NCBI GenBank assembly: GCA_037893245.1
Contig: JBAIAA010000074.1
Coordinates: forward strand, 930,001 to 994,000
From: Crossaster papposus
Lineage: Eukaryota; Echinodermata; Asteroidea; Velatida; Solasteridae
Length of the DNA stretch: 64,000 nt
Direction of reading: 5' to 3'
Shown: piece by piece, positions 22,280-35,478 of the stretch
Layout of the letters: every line of letters begins with the position of its first letter
Position numbering within the stretch: the first letter of the stretch is position 1
Position numbers and translations under genes: made by a program
Notes under the pieces: model-generated
What the model was told of the DNA's origin: nothing
The model's input: the letters and a program-made list of their open reading frames with translations, nothing else
Database searches by the model: none

Positions 22280-22810
22280 CCAGACGACCCCCCGCCCCCG
22301 ATGTATCGACAAACACGACCCGCCACCGCTCCGAGTGGAGCGAACCGCCGACCGTGCCGCTGTCTACAGCCCCGGGCGGACCACTCTCGGACTGAAAATA
22401 CACTGGGTTCGTATAGGGAGTGTGGGTGTCTCGTCGATGCCCCGCCACCGCTGCAATGACAGCACGCTGTCGTCTGCAGCACGCCCCCCCCCCCCCCCCC
22501 CCCCCCCCCACCCCCCCCCCCCCCCTCACCCCCACGCACTGGGGTAGCGTAATAAACCCAGGGAGTGTCCTTGCGGAGCCCCGCCCCCGCCGCATCGACG
22601 GCCACTGCTTGGCCTCGCTTCGCGTGAAACAAGCCGACTGCCTAGCCGCCGTATACAGCATCCCTACAGAAGATCTGGGAAATGTCCCAACTGAGGCCCT
22701 GCCCCGGCTGCATCGACAGGCACAGCTTGAAATCGCGTGGAGCGAAACGGCTGCTGCGCCGCCGTCTACAACATGTGGCGGCCCCCCCCCCCCCGGACCC
22801 CGGACAAAAT
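22280..22810. repeat. Imperfect tandem repeat with poly-C, about 4 units
   Basis: Units of roughly 120-200 bp begin with GCCCCCGCCG/TGCCCCGGCTG plus CATCGAC and share GTGGAGCGAA, GCCGCCGT and CTACA motifs (near 22290, 22440, 22580, 22700). They hold poly-C runs at 22485-22526 and 22784-22794. No gene is called; frames here are low-complexity artefacts. Confidence 0.6.
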
Positions 22811-23230
22811 ATGGGAAAGAGCGCCCTCACTCCGAATCGGAGTGGACGTACTGTCGCCCCCAGCCCTTGGCGCATGTCCCGAAAATTCCCGCTATCCTTC
22901 CTCAACTGTTTCCCCAGGAAACCCTCAAAATCCCAGACCGTTATAACGCCCTGAAACAGCCTTATAATGCCCTAATACGGCGTTATATGGTCTTACAAAT
23001 TGTTTATTGATGAACAAAAAGAGCGGACACAAATAATGCTTCACACATAACTAAAATGTAATGGATGTGTGCCCACCCTCGATGGAAGTTGTTACAACGC
23101 CGTATAATAGGGCGTTATAACGCTGCAAATTTAGGGCGGTATACTAAAGGCGTTATTACAACGTAATTAAAACAGATATGTTCTTGGCGGAAATCAGCCA
23201 CCGTAAAAATCACCGTTAGCTTGGGTTATC
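22811..23230. other. Short repeats, no gene
   Basis: GTTATAACGCC and GGCGTTATA motifs recur in both orientations at 22940-23165, suggesting a small palindromic element. Confidence 0.4.
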
Positions 23231-23303
23231 TGCTTTGTTTAATCACCCGTACAAAAGACTAAGTGACGTTATGTTTTATGTGCGAACGTACATTACAGTG
23301 ATG

Positions 23304-23512
23304 GTCACGTGCCATCAAGTCTGCTTAATCGGCTCAATGTACAACCCACAAGCTGGTATCCCACCCCGTTGGTTCCTACCGTACAACGATCCTTGCACAT
23401 GTACCGCTGTACGTCTGGGTGGGATGCGCATGTCTGCTTCGTCATACCGCCAGAGGGAGCCCCACTACCTGGACGAGCTGTGTGTGCACGACTCACGCAC
23501 ATATCCGACTAA
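23304..23512 (+). CDS. Cysteine module, copy C (fragment)
   Basis: Open from VTCHQVCLIG through QAGIPPRWFLPY, DPCTCTAVRLGG and SASSYRQREPHYLDEL, ending soon after where homology to the other copies stops. It has no PATTAS repeat. Most differences from copy A are third-position and 13 are synonymous by hand count, so both descend from a coding ancestor under constraint. Function unknown; an isolated exon or a remnant is possible. Confidence 0.4.
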
Positions 23513-23519
23513 TTTATTT

Positions 23520-24490
23520 AACATAAGTTTGAAATTGATCTGTGAATGCTGACTTTCGGCAACAGCTTCAACGAATGTGATCAAAGGGTGAGCAAACGCT
23601 TTGCGAACGTTGGTATAACAAAATAGTATGTCTTAGAACAAGTTTGACGTCTTCTTGGAGGCATGTGAGGCCGCTTTGGTCGGGTCCTGGATTCTGGAGT
23701 TGAGGACATTTAGTGTTGCGTTTTCAGGGTTGGTTAGTCAACCTTGAATAGGTATGTTCAATTTAATTTTTATTCATCCACTGGCATTGTGTGTTAACTT
23801 TATTTCATACGGAAGCAATGGTGCTTCGCAAGTTTCATATTTGCACACCCTTAAATTATGAATGTTTAGATATTGTATTGTGAATATAATAATTTGTATT
23901 AGTAAATTGCTTGTCTTGAAAATGTCTATGAATTGTATTATCGACAGACTAACTGGATTGTATTGATCTTTTCAAAGTCAATACATTCCTTTGTATAAAA
24001 AGGGACAATTGCCAACTTGAGATTGCCTATAACATGATCTTTTCTATTTTTCTATAATAGACCTAATGGCTGTCGTTTTGGATAGTAGTTGTCGTTTTGG
24101 GTAGTGATTGTTTTTAGATAGTGCTTGTCGTTTTTGATAGAAGTAGTCGTTTTTGATAGAAGTAGTCGTTTTGATAACGTCATCGTTTTAAAATAGCGGT
24201 TGTCGTGTTGATATCGATTGTCATATTTTGTATAGTTGTCATACCAAAATTTGTGGAAATATTGTAAATTGAATTGTCTATGTAATATCCAGCTTGCATA
24301 TCAAATGTGTGCAACTGTTTGCAACTGTGCCAACTGTTGACAAATTATATAAAAATCAATAAAATTGTAGATATATATTTTCTTCAAGAAAACAAGTTTG
24401 CTTTCCTGTCCTAAATTTGTGCAGTAGCCCTTCCGTATCGGTTACACTAAACAAATTACATTCTGTTTGGGCCAAACTCCGGGTGTAAAC
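23520..24490. other. AT-rich spacer, possible LTR/3'-end-like sequence
   Basis: At 24060-24180 an imperfect repeat of about 20 bp (GATAGAAGTAGTCGTTTTT) occurs. AATAAAATTG near 24357 and an end at CGGTTACAC (24449), after which unit sequence resumes, suggest the right end of an inserted element. No start boundary could be fixed. Confidence 0.35.
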
Positions 24491-27400
24491 GGACTTAAAA
24501 ACACTTAAAACAGTTTTCAAAAATCGTTCTACCCTGGCGAAGTTTTAGCTCTGCGAATGCTGTATATATTCCAAGAAAATGACATTTATAAGATTTCGAC
24601 TTGTAACCAACTACTTTGGACTTCTTTTGTTTATTTCTTTAAAATGACAGCATATCAGAAGGAATAATTTCACAAGAAGTCTATAATAACAGTTTAGTAA
24701 AAGATTTCGTGATAATTAAGGCTTTTAAAAATATATACTGAGAAATGTTGTGTACATATACCGTTAAAAAAAAAAGGTTTTTTTAAGAATTGCTTTTGTA
24801 GAAGCGTGAGAAACTAACAAAAATTAATGTGAGAGTTGCTATGATGAATTTGAATAACAAATGTTTCAAAATAGCCGAGAAAACCTATACAGGTTGAGTG
24901 TTTTCCCCTCAAGTGTATAGGGTATCATGTTGGGTACAACGAATTTTTCTGACTACCCCGTGGAATCCCATTAATTTAAAAGGCGCATAGAGTAATTTGT
25001 TTCACGCCAACTGACTTGTTGCCTTCATTGCATCATCTTTAATCATTTCGACCCTCCGGGTACGTTTCTTTTTCTAAAGGTTCGTTGTTTACACGTCTGT
25101 GTAATTCCCTACACCGACCTTGATTGCTATTGAGGAGTCTGTGTTTGTTACTAGAATCCGTGTCCGTTTGTACGCAGTGCCGCGCTGTTTCATAACGATT
25201 CGTGACTGTTTACGAACGAGATGGTATTCATGAGCCTGGTCTCACGGTGGTCTACGGCCACTTAGCTGACGTGGCAAACTACGTACGTTCGAGTACTCGC
25301 CGATATACGGCGAACGCTAACGGATTTTGTCATGTGGTATTTTTTCGAATCCTTGACCTGTTTGTGAGCATTTGTAGACAATCTCCATCAGTATCGGGGA
25401 CGTAGTGTGTTATTATTATTAATTCTTTCTGGTAATGAAACTATGGATTCATCAAAAGCGCCGTATAGGCACTGTATCTCGCAAGCCTAAAGAAACCTGT
25501 AGAGAAAAGACAGTGAGAAAAAGATACAGTCTTAGAGGTGGGGGAAAAACCCACGAACTTAAACAGGCAGAAACTGAAAACCCAATCCACATTTACCCAG
25601 GCCGGATTCGAACCCGGGTCACAACGGCGGAAGGTGAGGAAAGAACCGCTACGCCAACCTGAATCCCTCTCATTTGGTTGTGTGAACTTTTCGTTTCTAA
25701 AGCAATATTCATTAAAAGTCAATTCAAAGGTAGGATACATAGGCCCATAGGTAATACAGGATATCTAGCACAGTTATTTTAATGGATGCCTGAAATCATT
25801 ATTCACTTTTAAATAAGTGAGATATTTCTGAATAATTCGGTAGTAAAATTGCTCGATATCTGTAAATGGTTTACCCTATCTTTAAGGACTTCACTGCCTC
25901 CAACCTGGATAATTTACCCAAAGATGATCGCATTGTTAACAGTGTTGTAAGTCTCGAGACCTGGGCTGATATTAATAAAAGCCTGCGAAGCCTATACATG
26001 TGGTTGGCTGCTAAAATAGCCCCTAGTTGACAGCTAAGCCTAGTTGGAAACTAAGTGATATCCAAAAAACTTTGCAAAGCTTGTGGTTGCTAAGTTGGCT
26101 GCTATTTAGTGTTAACGTTAGAGTTAATCTGATGTGTCTCTAAGTCAATAGTTCTCACCCAATATAGGGCTAGATTCTCCACAACCAATAGAACATTGGG
26201 ATACCTAACAAATTAATAGGCTTTCAAAACTCAAATCTGAGTCCAAGAACCATGTTATCCAATGTAAAATATCCCGTAACAAAATAGATCTCGCAAATCG
26301 CAGCAACCGGGGTCTGAGTTTGCTTCGTTATTGACAGTACGTATAGGTCTCGTGAAATCGCTGCGATCGGGGACCAAGTTTGGTAAAATGTTGTCAAGTT
26401 ATAAGTTTCGCGGAAATGCAACGATCGAAAACCTAAATATTGATCTGGCAATAAAACTGCTCAGGACCTTACGTAAACAAACCCGTTACCTTGTCGAAGA
26501 TGAGTTGTTCCAGCTGTCCTGTTGCATAGGGTAATAAATCATATTTATTTAAAACATTTTTCTCTGCACGTCCATATCAGTTCATCTTAAATGTATGCAC
26601 AAATATAAATAGTTGTGGTACTTAATAAATCAAGATTAAGTTTAGTCAAAATTACAAAAGCAGTATACACTAATGTTGATAAATTGTTTGACAAAAACGT
26701 TCATTTTCGTTATTTTTGCATTCTATAGGCTCACTTTCAATTTTTTTTTTTTTAATGTGGCACAAAATATTAAGGTAAATGTTTAATCAACAAAATTTAA
26801 TTATTCATCTGAGAAGACTGGTATTAATTTGTAATTAAACTTTAGGTCATTTATATCCCTAAGTTGCAAAAAAGAAAATGTTGCCTCACTTTCAATTCAA
26901 TATGGCCGACTCGTGAATAAAGCCCTTATACATTCACTGCAAATTTCGCCCGAATTATGTTCGACTAATACCAATACCTTTTGTGATGTCACAAATCCAC
27001 GTTTGCTTCTGTGCAGAGTATAAACTGACCTTTACAAAAAGATGAGGTTCTTCAAGAATTATATAACATTATATATAAAAAACAATAATGAAACTCTTAG
27101 ACATCCAAAAAATCTAATATTTAAGCATTGCTCATTATTTCACTATTCATAAAACATGTATATAGATAGAGATGGCACTAATAGTTTGTCCACATTATTA
27201 GAAGTTAATACAAGTGGTTGGAAAAGTGGAATACTAACTCGTAAATTTGTGGAATTCTTGGCATTGAGAGTTGTGAAGGAGATTTGTTTAAAGGAATGGT
27301 TGCACGTGTGCCTATTATTTTCAACAATGTATTTTTTAAATAATTGCATGCATGACCACGTATCCTTGGCAACAAACGTTGATTAATTTTACGTCACTGC

Positions 27401-27974
27401 TCCAACGCAAGTTGAAGTAATAGTCTAAACAAATTACATTCTGTTTGGGCCAAACCCCGGGTGTAAACGGACTTAAAAGCACTCAATTGTTTTTAAGGAT
27501 ACAGCTATCCACGAGGCCGCACCCCTTTAAAAAGCGATCAATCACAGTGCATCATTTCAGGTCCGACAAATTGTGGCCATTTTGCCCAACATAAATTACT
27601 TTAACATGCTTTACCGCACACTTAATGTTGATTTAACGTTTATTTCAATTGTACACTCCGATTCTAGCGCTTCTGTGGAGGACACAACGAAAATTTAATA
27701 GATGTATAAAAACTATCAATTTCTTTTCATGCTTAGAACATTTATCTGTCAATTTTTTTGCAAACGACGAGGCAGATGGCAGGCTGGTAATGGCTGCTGT
27801 TTTATGAATTATCCCCATTGAATACTGAATTATAAATCGTAATGGTAGAATTGTATGTTTGTCTTTTTCATCGACATTTACCCCCCCCCCCCCCCCTCCC
27901 CCTTGACATTTATCTGTCACTGACTGCACTCAAAGTTGTAGCATTTGTCAGTTGTGATTGTTTATTGTTTGAAG
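24490..27974 (+). repeat. Tandem unit U1 (signal exon lost)
   Basis: Starts at TTTTCAAAAATCG...CTCTGCGAATGC and ends before the same block at 27980. It holds the promoter-like block (25020-25320) and a SINE, but sequence jumps from GAACGCTAACGGA to TGTCATGTGGTA, deleting the TATA-like box and the signal exon. A poly-C tract lies at 27881-27900. Confidence 0.75.
25409..25665 (-). mobile_element. tRNA-derived SINE, copy 2
   Basis: A box GTTGGCGTAGCGGTTC and B box GGGTTCGAATCC are intact on the - strand; the tail is TTAATAATAATAAC. Same intron position as copies 1, 3 and 4. Confidence 0.8.
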
Positions 27975-28209
27975 CAGCAACAGTTTTCAAAAATCGATCT
28001 ACCCTGACGAAGTTTTAGCTCTGCGAATGCTGTATATATTCCAAGAAAATGACATTTATAGGATTTCGACTTGTAACCAACTACTTATGACATTTTCGCA
28101 AAATGCGTCTTCGAGACGCATCTTTGGACTTCTTTTGATTATTTCTTTAAAATGACAGCATATCAGAAGGAATAATTTCACAAGAAGTCTATAATAACAG
28201 TTCAGTAAA

Positions 28210-28676
28210 ATATATATAGGACATGCGTCATTCCTGTCTTGCTGTACGGCTCAGAAACCTGGACACTCTTGAAACCCGATCTCAGAAGACTTGAGTCATT
28301 CCATCAAAGGTGTCAACGCTCGATCCTAGGTATCAAGTGGTTTGACTTCATCAATAATAACGAGGTCACCCGCAGAACAGGATTGCCAACCATCAACCAC
28401 CAAATCCAACGTCGCCGCACTGCCTTCTTTGGTCACGTCGCTCGCCTGGCTGACAACATTCCAGCCAAAATTGCTCTGGGCATTGCCATCAACTCCAAGA
28501 GAGGTCGACCGCCGGTTCCCGGCTGGAAAAGACCCCATGGCCGTCCAAGATCATCCTGGTTGGAACAACTTGGACGGCCTAGCGAGATTGACTACATGTG
28601 GAATAGGCTGTAGGATGTGGGCACAGGAGATCGGCGCGACGGACCTTTGCTGTCTATGCGGATGAGTGAGTGAGTG
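28210..28676 (+). mobile_element. 5'-truncated non-LTR retrotransposon 3' end
   Basis: Encodes the C-terminal end of a LINE ORF2: LYGSETWTLLKPDLRRLESF, RCQRSILGIKWF, RRTAFFGHVARL. A frameshift near 28590 splits the last conserved residues. The 3' end is (GAGT)n. Direct repeats AGTAAA flank it (28204-28209, 28677-28682), and unit U3 near 32806 shows the empty site. The clade is not assigned. Confidence 0.85.
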
Positions 28677-29596
28677 AGTAAAGTATTTCGTGATAATTAA
28701 GTCTTTTAACAAATATATATTGACAAATGTTGTGTACATATACTGTTAAAAAAAAGGTGTTTTTTTAAGAATTGCTTTTGTAGAAGCGTGAGAAACTGAA
28801 GAAATTAAATGTGAGAGTTGCTATGATGAATTTGAATAACAAATGTTTCCAAATAGCCGAGAAAACCTATACAGGTTGAGTATTTTCCCCTCAAGTGCAC
28901 GACGTAGGGTATCATGTTGGGTACAACGAATTTTTCCGACTACACTGTGGGAAATCCCATTAATTTAAAAGGCGCATAGAGTAATTTGTTTCATGCCAAC
29001 TGACTTCTTGCCTCCATTGCATCATCTTTAATCATTTCGACCCTCCGGGTACGTTTCTTTTTCTAAAGGTTTGTTGTTTACACGTCTGTGTAATTGCCTA
29101 GACCGACCTCATTGCTACTAGGGGAGTCTGTTTTTGTTACTAGAATCCATGTCCGTTTGTACGCAGTGCCGCGCTGTTTCATAACGATTCGTGACTGTTT
29201 ACAAACGAGATGGTATTCATTGTTCAGTTTCAAGGCGATATTTTTGTTAGTTTGAAGACGGTGTTTTGCTTTAGCTAGAAACTGTAATTACCAGGGAATG
29301 CTCATTGGCTGTTACGTTGCCCGCTTCTAGCGTTAGCTCCACCTATGCTGTAAACTTGCGTCATGTGTACATGTCTCTACTTTCCTCGCAATGTATGTTG
29401 ACTATGACGTCAGCCTGGCATCACGGTGGTCTACGGCTACTTAGCTGACGTGGCAAACTACGCACCTTTGAGAGTACTTGCCGATATACGATGAACGTGT
29501 TCAGCATTTTGTCTATCAGAAACGGTTTCGAGCTACGTAACGATATATTTAGTCGGTCTGATCGTCGTTCACTGCTCTAGTACATGCGTAGCTGCC

Positions 29597-29603
29597 TATT
29601 AAA
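29597..29603 (+). promoter_or_regulatory. Candidate TATA-like box, unit U2
   Basis: TATTAAA, 238 bases before the ATG at 29835, inside a conserved GCTGCCTATTAAAGTCGCG block. Confidence 0.4.
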
Positions 29604-29834
29604 GTCGCGTTGGTGTATTGATCGTTGAAGTCGCTGATGAATAAATCCAAAACGAAATCTCGATCTTTGCATTAATCCGGCAAAGCTTTGGTTTAGTTTC
29701 AAGTTTAGGCGCTTTCCGATTGTTGTCGAGTTATAAGAGTGCGTATAGTAGCACTTTAGTTGGCGTTGGCGGGTGAGTCGTTGATAATTACATCCTAGCG
29801 GATTGGTGCTCAGAATTCACCTAAATATTGGAGA

Positions 29835-29880
29835 ATGGATGGAGCAGCAGCTTTGGTGCTGATGCTGTCAACAATGACAG
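29835..29880 (+). CDS. Signal-peptide first exon (F5/8C family), copy 3
   Basis: 46 bp, MDGAAALVLMLSTMT plus one base, donor G/GTAAGA. Almost identical to copies at 14677 and 55874. No body exons follow until 40971; it may be an alternative first exon of gene B or an orphan from unit duplication. The TATTAAA upstream and the intact donor mean nothing visible disables it. Confidence 0.65.
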
Positions 29881-29983
29881 GTAAGATGTATTATCTGTCA
29901 CATGTGGTATTTTCTCGAATCCTTGACCTGTTTGTGAGCATTTGTAGACAATCTCCATCATGATCAGGGACGTATATGGTGTG

Positions 29984-30236
29984 TTATTATTATTAATTCT
30001 TTCTGGTAATGAAACTAAGGATTCATCAAAAGCGCCGTATAGGCACTGTAGCTCGCAAGCCTAAAGAAACCTGTAGAGAGAAGACAGTGAGAAGAAGATA
30101 CAGTTTTAGAGGTGGGGAAGGGGGACCACGAAATCAGGCAGGAACTGAAAACCAAATTCACATTTACCCAGGCCGGATTCGAACCCGGGTCACAACGGTG
30201 AAAGGCGAGGAAAGAACTGCTACGCCAGCCTGAATC
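29984..30236 (-). mobile_element. tRNA-derived SINE, copy 3
   Basis: B box intact; the A-box equivalent reads GCTGGCGTAGCAGTTC, with one change in the core. Same site as the other copies. Confidence 0.75.
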
Positions 30237-33200
30237 ACTCTCATTTGGTTGTGTGAACTTTTCGTTTCTAAAGCAATATTCATCAAAAACCAATTCAAAG
30301 GTAAAATGCATATAATTCAATTTTTCAGAACAATAACAGGATATCTAGCGCAGTTATTTTGCTGGATGCTTGGAATCATTATTTACTTTCAAATAAGTAA
30401 GATATTTCTGAATAATTCGGTAGTAAAATGTTTCGATATCTGTAAATGGTTTACCCTACTTTTAAGAACTTCACTGCCCCAAACCGGATAATTTACCCAA
30501 AGATGATCGCATTGTTAACAGTGTTGTAAGTCTCGAGACCTGGACTGATATTAATAAAACCTGCGAAGCCTATAGTTGGCTTCTAAAATAGCCCCTAGTT
30601 CACAGCTAAGCCTAGTTGGAAGCTAAGTGATATTATTAAAACTCTGCTAAGCTTATGGTTGCTAAGTTGGCTGCTATTTAGTGTTAACGTTAGAGTTAAT
30701 CTGATGTGTCTCTATATAAGTCAATAGTTTGCAAATTATCCTCACCCAATATAGGGCTAGATTCTCCACAACCAATAGAACATTGGGATACCTAACAAAT
30801 TAATAGGCTTTCAAAACTCAAATCTGAATCCAAGAACCATGTTATCCAATGTAAAATATCTCGTAACAAAATGGATCTCGCGAATCGCAGCGACCGGGGA
30901 CTAAGTTTGCTTGGTTATTGACAGTACTTATAGGTCTCGTGAAATCGCCGCGATCGGGGACCAAGTTTGGTAAAATGTTGTCAAGTTATAGGTTTCGCGA
31001 AAATGCAACGATCGAAAACCTAAATATTGATCTGGCAATAAAACTGCTCAGGCCATACGTAAACAAACCTGTTACCTTGTCGAAAATGAGTTGTTCCAGC
31101 TGTCCTGTTGCGTAGGGTAATAAATCATTTATTTTTTTTCAACATCTTTCTCTGCACGTCCATATCAGTTCATATTAAATGTATGCACAAATAATAATAG
31201 TTGTGGTACTTAATAAATCAGGATTAAACTTAGTCAAAATTACAAAAGCAGTATACTCTAATGTTGATAAAGTGTTTGACAAAAACGTTAATTATACTAT
31301 TTTTGAATTCTATAGCCTCACTTTCATTTTTTTTTAAATGTGGCACAAAATATTAAGGTAAATGTTTAATCAACAAAATTTAATAATTCATCTGAGAAGA
31401 CTGGTATTAATTTGTAATTAAACTTTATGTCATTAATATCCCTAAGTTGCAAAAAAGAAAATGTTGCCTCACTTTCAATTCAATATGGCCGACTCGTGAA
31501 TAAAGCCCTTATACATTCGCTGCAAAATTCGCCCGAATTATGTTCGACTAATACGTATACCTTTCGTAATGTCACAAATCCACGTTTGCATTTGCTTCTG
31601 TGCAGAGTATAAACTGACCTTTACAAAAAAATGAGGTTCTTCAAGATTTATATAACATTATATATAACAAAAATAAAAATAATGATACTCTTAGACATCC
31701 AAAAAATTTAATATTTAAGCATTGCTCATTATTTCACTATTCATAAAACATGTATATAGATAGAGATGGCACTAATAGTTTGTCCACAGTATTAGAAGTT
31801 AATACAAGTGGTTGGCAAAGTGGAATACTAACTCGTAAATTTGTGGGATTCTTCGCATTGATGAGAGTTGTAAAGGATATTAAAGGAATGGTTGCATGTG
31901 TGCCTACTATTTTCAACAATGTATTTTTTATATAATCGCATGCATGACTACGTATCCTTGGCAACAAACGTAGATTAATTTTACGTCACTGCTCCAACGC
32001 GAGTTGAAGTAATAGTCTAAACAAATTACATTCTGTTTGGGCCAAACCCCGGGTGTAAACGGACTTAAAAGCACTCAATTGTTTTTAAGGATACAGCTAT
32101 CCACGAGGCCGCACCCCTTTAAAAAGCGATCAATCACAGTGCATCATTTCAGGTCCGACAAATTGTGGCCATTTTGCCCAACATAAATTACTTTAACATG
32201 CTTTACCGCACACTTAATGTTGATTTAACGTTTATTTCAATTGTACACTCCGATTCCAGCGCTTCTGTAGAGGACACAACGAAAATTTAATAGATGTATG
32301 AAAACTATCAATTTCTTTTCATGCTTAGAACATTTATTTATCTGTCAATTTTTTTGCAAACGACGAGGCAGATGGAAGGCTGGTAATGGCTGCTGTTTTA
32401 TGAATTATCCCCATTGAATACTGAATTATAAATCGTAATGGTAGAATTTTATGTTTGTCTTTTTCATCAACATTCCCTCCCCCCCCCCCCCCCGCCCCTC
32501 CCCCTTGACATTTATCTACCACTGACTGCACTTAAAGTTGTAGTATTTGTCAGTTGTGATTGTTTATTGTTTGAAGCAGCAACAATTTTCAAAAATCGAT
32601 CTACCCTGACGAAGTTTTAGCTCTGCGAATGCTGTATATATTCCAAGAAAATGACATTTATAAGATTTCGACTTGTAACCAACTACTTATGAAATTTTCA
32701 CAAAATGCGTCTTCGAGACGCATCTTTGGACTTTTTTTATTATTTCTTTAAAATGACAGCATATCAGAAGGAATAATTTCACAAGAAGTCTATAATAACA
32801 GTTCAGTAAAGTATTTCGTGATAATTAAGGCTTTTAAAAATATATATTGACAAATGTTGTGTACATATACTGTAAAAAAATGTTTTTTTAAGAATTGCTT
32901 TTGTAGAAGCGTGAGAAACTGAAGAAATTAAATGTGAGAGTTGCTATGATGAATTTGAATAACAAATGTTTCAAAATAGCCGAGAAAACCTATACAGGTT
33001 GAGTATTTTCCCCTCAAGTGCACGACGTAGGGTATCATGTTGGGTACAACAAATTCTTCTGACTACACCGTGGGAATCCCATTAATTTAAAAGGCGCATA
33101 GAGTAATTTGTTTCACGCCAACTGACTTGTTGCCTTCATTGCATCATCTTTAATCATTTCGACCCTCCGGGTACGTTTCTTTTTCTAAAGGTTCGTTGTT

Positions 33201-34074
33201 TACACGTCTGTGTAATTGCCTAGACCGACCTTGATTGCTATTGAAAATTATGTGTTTGTTACTAGAATCCGTGTCAGTTTGTATGCAGTGCCGCGCTGTT
33301 TCATAACGATTCGCAGGTGTTCGTGACTGTTTACGAGCGAGATGGTATTCATGAGCCTGGTCTCACGGTGGTCTATGGCCACTTAGCTGACGTGGCAAAC
33401 TACGTACGTTCGAGTTTTTGTTTAAAACATCTTTCTCTGCACGTCCATATCAGTTCATCTTAAGTGTATGCACAAATATTAATAGTTGTGGTAATAAATC
33501 AAGATAAAATTTAGTCAAAATTACAAAAGCAGTATACTCTAATGTCGATAAAGTGTTTGCAAATTCTTCTGACTACACCGTGGGAATCCCATTAATTTAA
33601 AAGGCGCATAGAGTAATTTGTTCACGCCAACTGACTTGTTGCCTTCATTGCATCATCTTTAATCATTTCGACCCTCCGGGTACGTTTCTTTTTCTAAAGG
33701 TTCGTTGTTTACACGTCTGTGTAATTGCCTAGACCGACCTTGATTGCTATTGAAAATTATGTGTTTGTTACTAGAATCCGTGTCCGTTTGTACGCAGTGC
33801 CGCGCTGTTTCATAACAATTCGTGACTGTTTACGAACGAGATGGTATTCAATGTTCAGTTTTAAGGTGATATTTTCGTTAGTTTTAAATCGGTGTTTTGC
33901 TTTAACTAGAAACTGTAATTACCAGACAATGCTCATTGGCTGTTACGTTGCCCGCTTCTAGCGTTAGCTCCACCCATGCTGTAAACTTGCGCCATGTATA
34001 AATGTTTCTACTTTCCTCGCAATGTAGGTTGACTATGACGTGGGCCCGGTCTCACTGTGGTCTACGGCCATATA

Positions 34075-34553
34075 GAGCAAGTTCGGGCGCGAACTATTGT
34101 TAACCATTAGTCAGTCTCTGCTTTACCAATGCGCATGCTCAAATGCAGTTCGCTCGAACGGCTCTAGTCGAACTATTGTTGAAAAGATGGCAACCGATTT
34201 GTTTACATTTGCGACATGAATGAAATGGGTTTTGCCACTATTCTTCCACGCATATAAGTAGGATAAGCCATAACGTTAGTCATGTTGGTCCAAAAACCCA
34301 GACAAAATTTACATTAGGCCCGCCAGATTTTCACTTAACGTTACTGCCTTTCCCTCCGTCCGACTACTGACATCACCTTTTTCTACGTCACTGGTTCTCT
34401 CCATGTTTTCCTATGAAAAGAGGCTACTGTCAACCAGCGGCAACCGTGCTCCGGGGTCTGGTTCCAACTAGTCGACTAGATAGTCCAACCATTCTGCGTT
34501 CGAGCGATGTTAGTCGAACTATAGTTAACTATAGTTCGCGCCCGAACTTGCTC
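34075..34553. mobile_element. MITE, 479 bp, 3-bp TTA-type target
   Basis: Terminal inverted repeats GAGCAAGTTCGGGCGCGAAC at both ends. Right flank TTA; left flank ATA at the position where empty paralogs have TTA. Empty sites are seen at 25262 and 33381. No ORF of note. Confidence 0.85.
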
Positions 34554-35170
34554 TTAGCTGACGTGGCAAACTGCGTACGTTCGACTACTTGCCGATATAC
34601 GGCGAACGCTAACGGAGTGTTCAGCATTTCGTCATGTGGTATTTTTTCGTTATTTTTGCATTCTATAGGCTCACTTTCAATTTTTTTTTTTAACAAAATT
34701 TAATTATTCATCTGAGAAGACTGGTATTAATTTGTAATTAAACTTTAGGTCATTTATATCCCCAAGTTGCAAAAAAGAAAATGTTGCCTCACTTTTAATC
34801 CAATATGGCCGACTCGTGAATAAAGCCCTTATACATTCGCTGCAAAATTCGCCCGAATTATGTTCGACTAATAGTACAAATACCTTTCTTAATGTCACAA
34901 ATACACGTTTGCATTTGCTTCTGTGCAGAGCATAAACTGACCTTTACCAACAAAATGAGGTTCTTCAAGATTTATATAACATTATATATAACAAAAAAAC
35001 CAGTAATGATACTCTTAGACATCCAAAAAATATAATATTTAAGCATTGCTCATTATTTCACTATTCATAAAACATGTATATAGATAGAGATGGCACTAAT
35101 AGTTTGTCCACAGTTTTAGAAGTTAATACAAGTGGTTGGCAAAGTATGGAATTCCAAAGACGACAAAACT

Positions 35171-35350
35171 GCGTCGCGTCGTGCCGTCGCCCCGTTCCGT
35201 CGTGCCGTCGCGTCGTGCCGCCGCCCCGCGCCGTCGCCCCGCGCCGTCGCCTCGTGCCGTCGTGCCGTTGCGTCGTGCCTTCGGGCCTTCGCGTCGTGCC
35301 TTTCAGCCGTCGCGTCGTGCCGTCGCCCCGTCGCTTCGTGCCGTCGCCTC
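35171..35350 (+). repeat. GTCGTGCCGTCGC minisatellite, forward arm
   Basis: Irregular 10-18 bp units built from CGTCGTGCC and CGTCGCCCC. Its inverted counterpart is at 36236-36660, so the two arms can pair. Confidence 0.85.
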
Positions 35351-35478
35351 AGACTAGTGGAAATAGGGGGCGCCCTTACAGACGTAATTACAAAGATAAT
35401 TAAAAAGGATACTGTCCAGATGACAAGGCAAAAGCGGATCTAGCAAACTGTAAATTCCCGACATGTTCAATTTACGTT

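Larger units (their letters stand above)
27975..32577 (+). repeat. Tandem unit U2 (signal exon retained)
   Basis: Same block order as U1 but includes the promoter-like block with TATTAAAG (29597), the signal exon and the SINE. It also carries a LINE fragment near its start. Poly-C at 32477-32492 is at the homologous place to U1. Confidence 0.8.
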
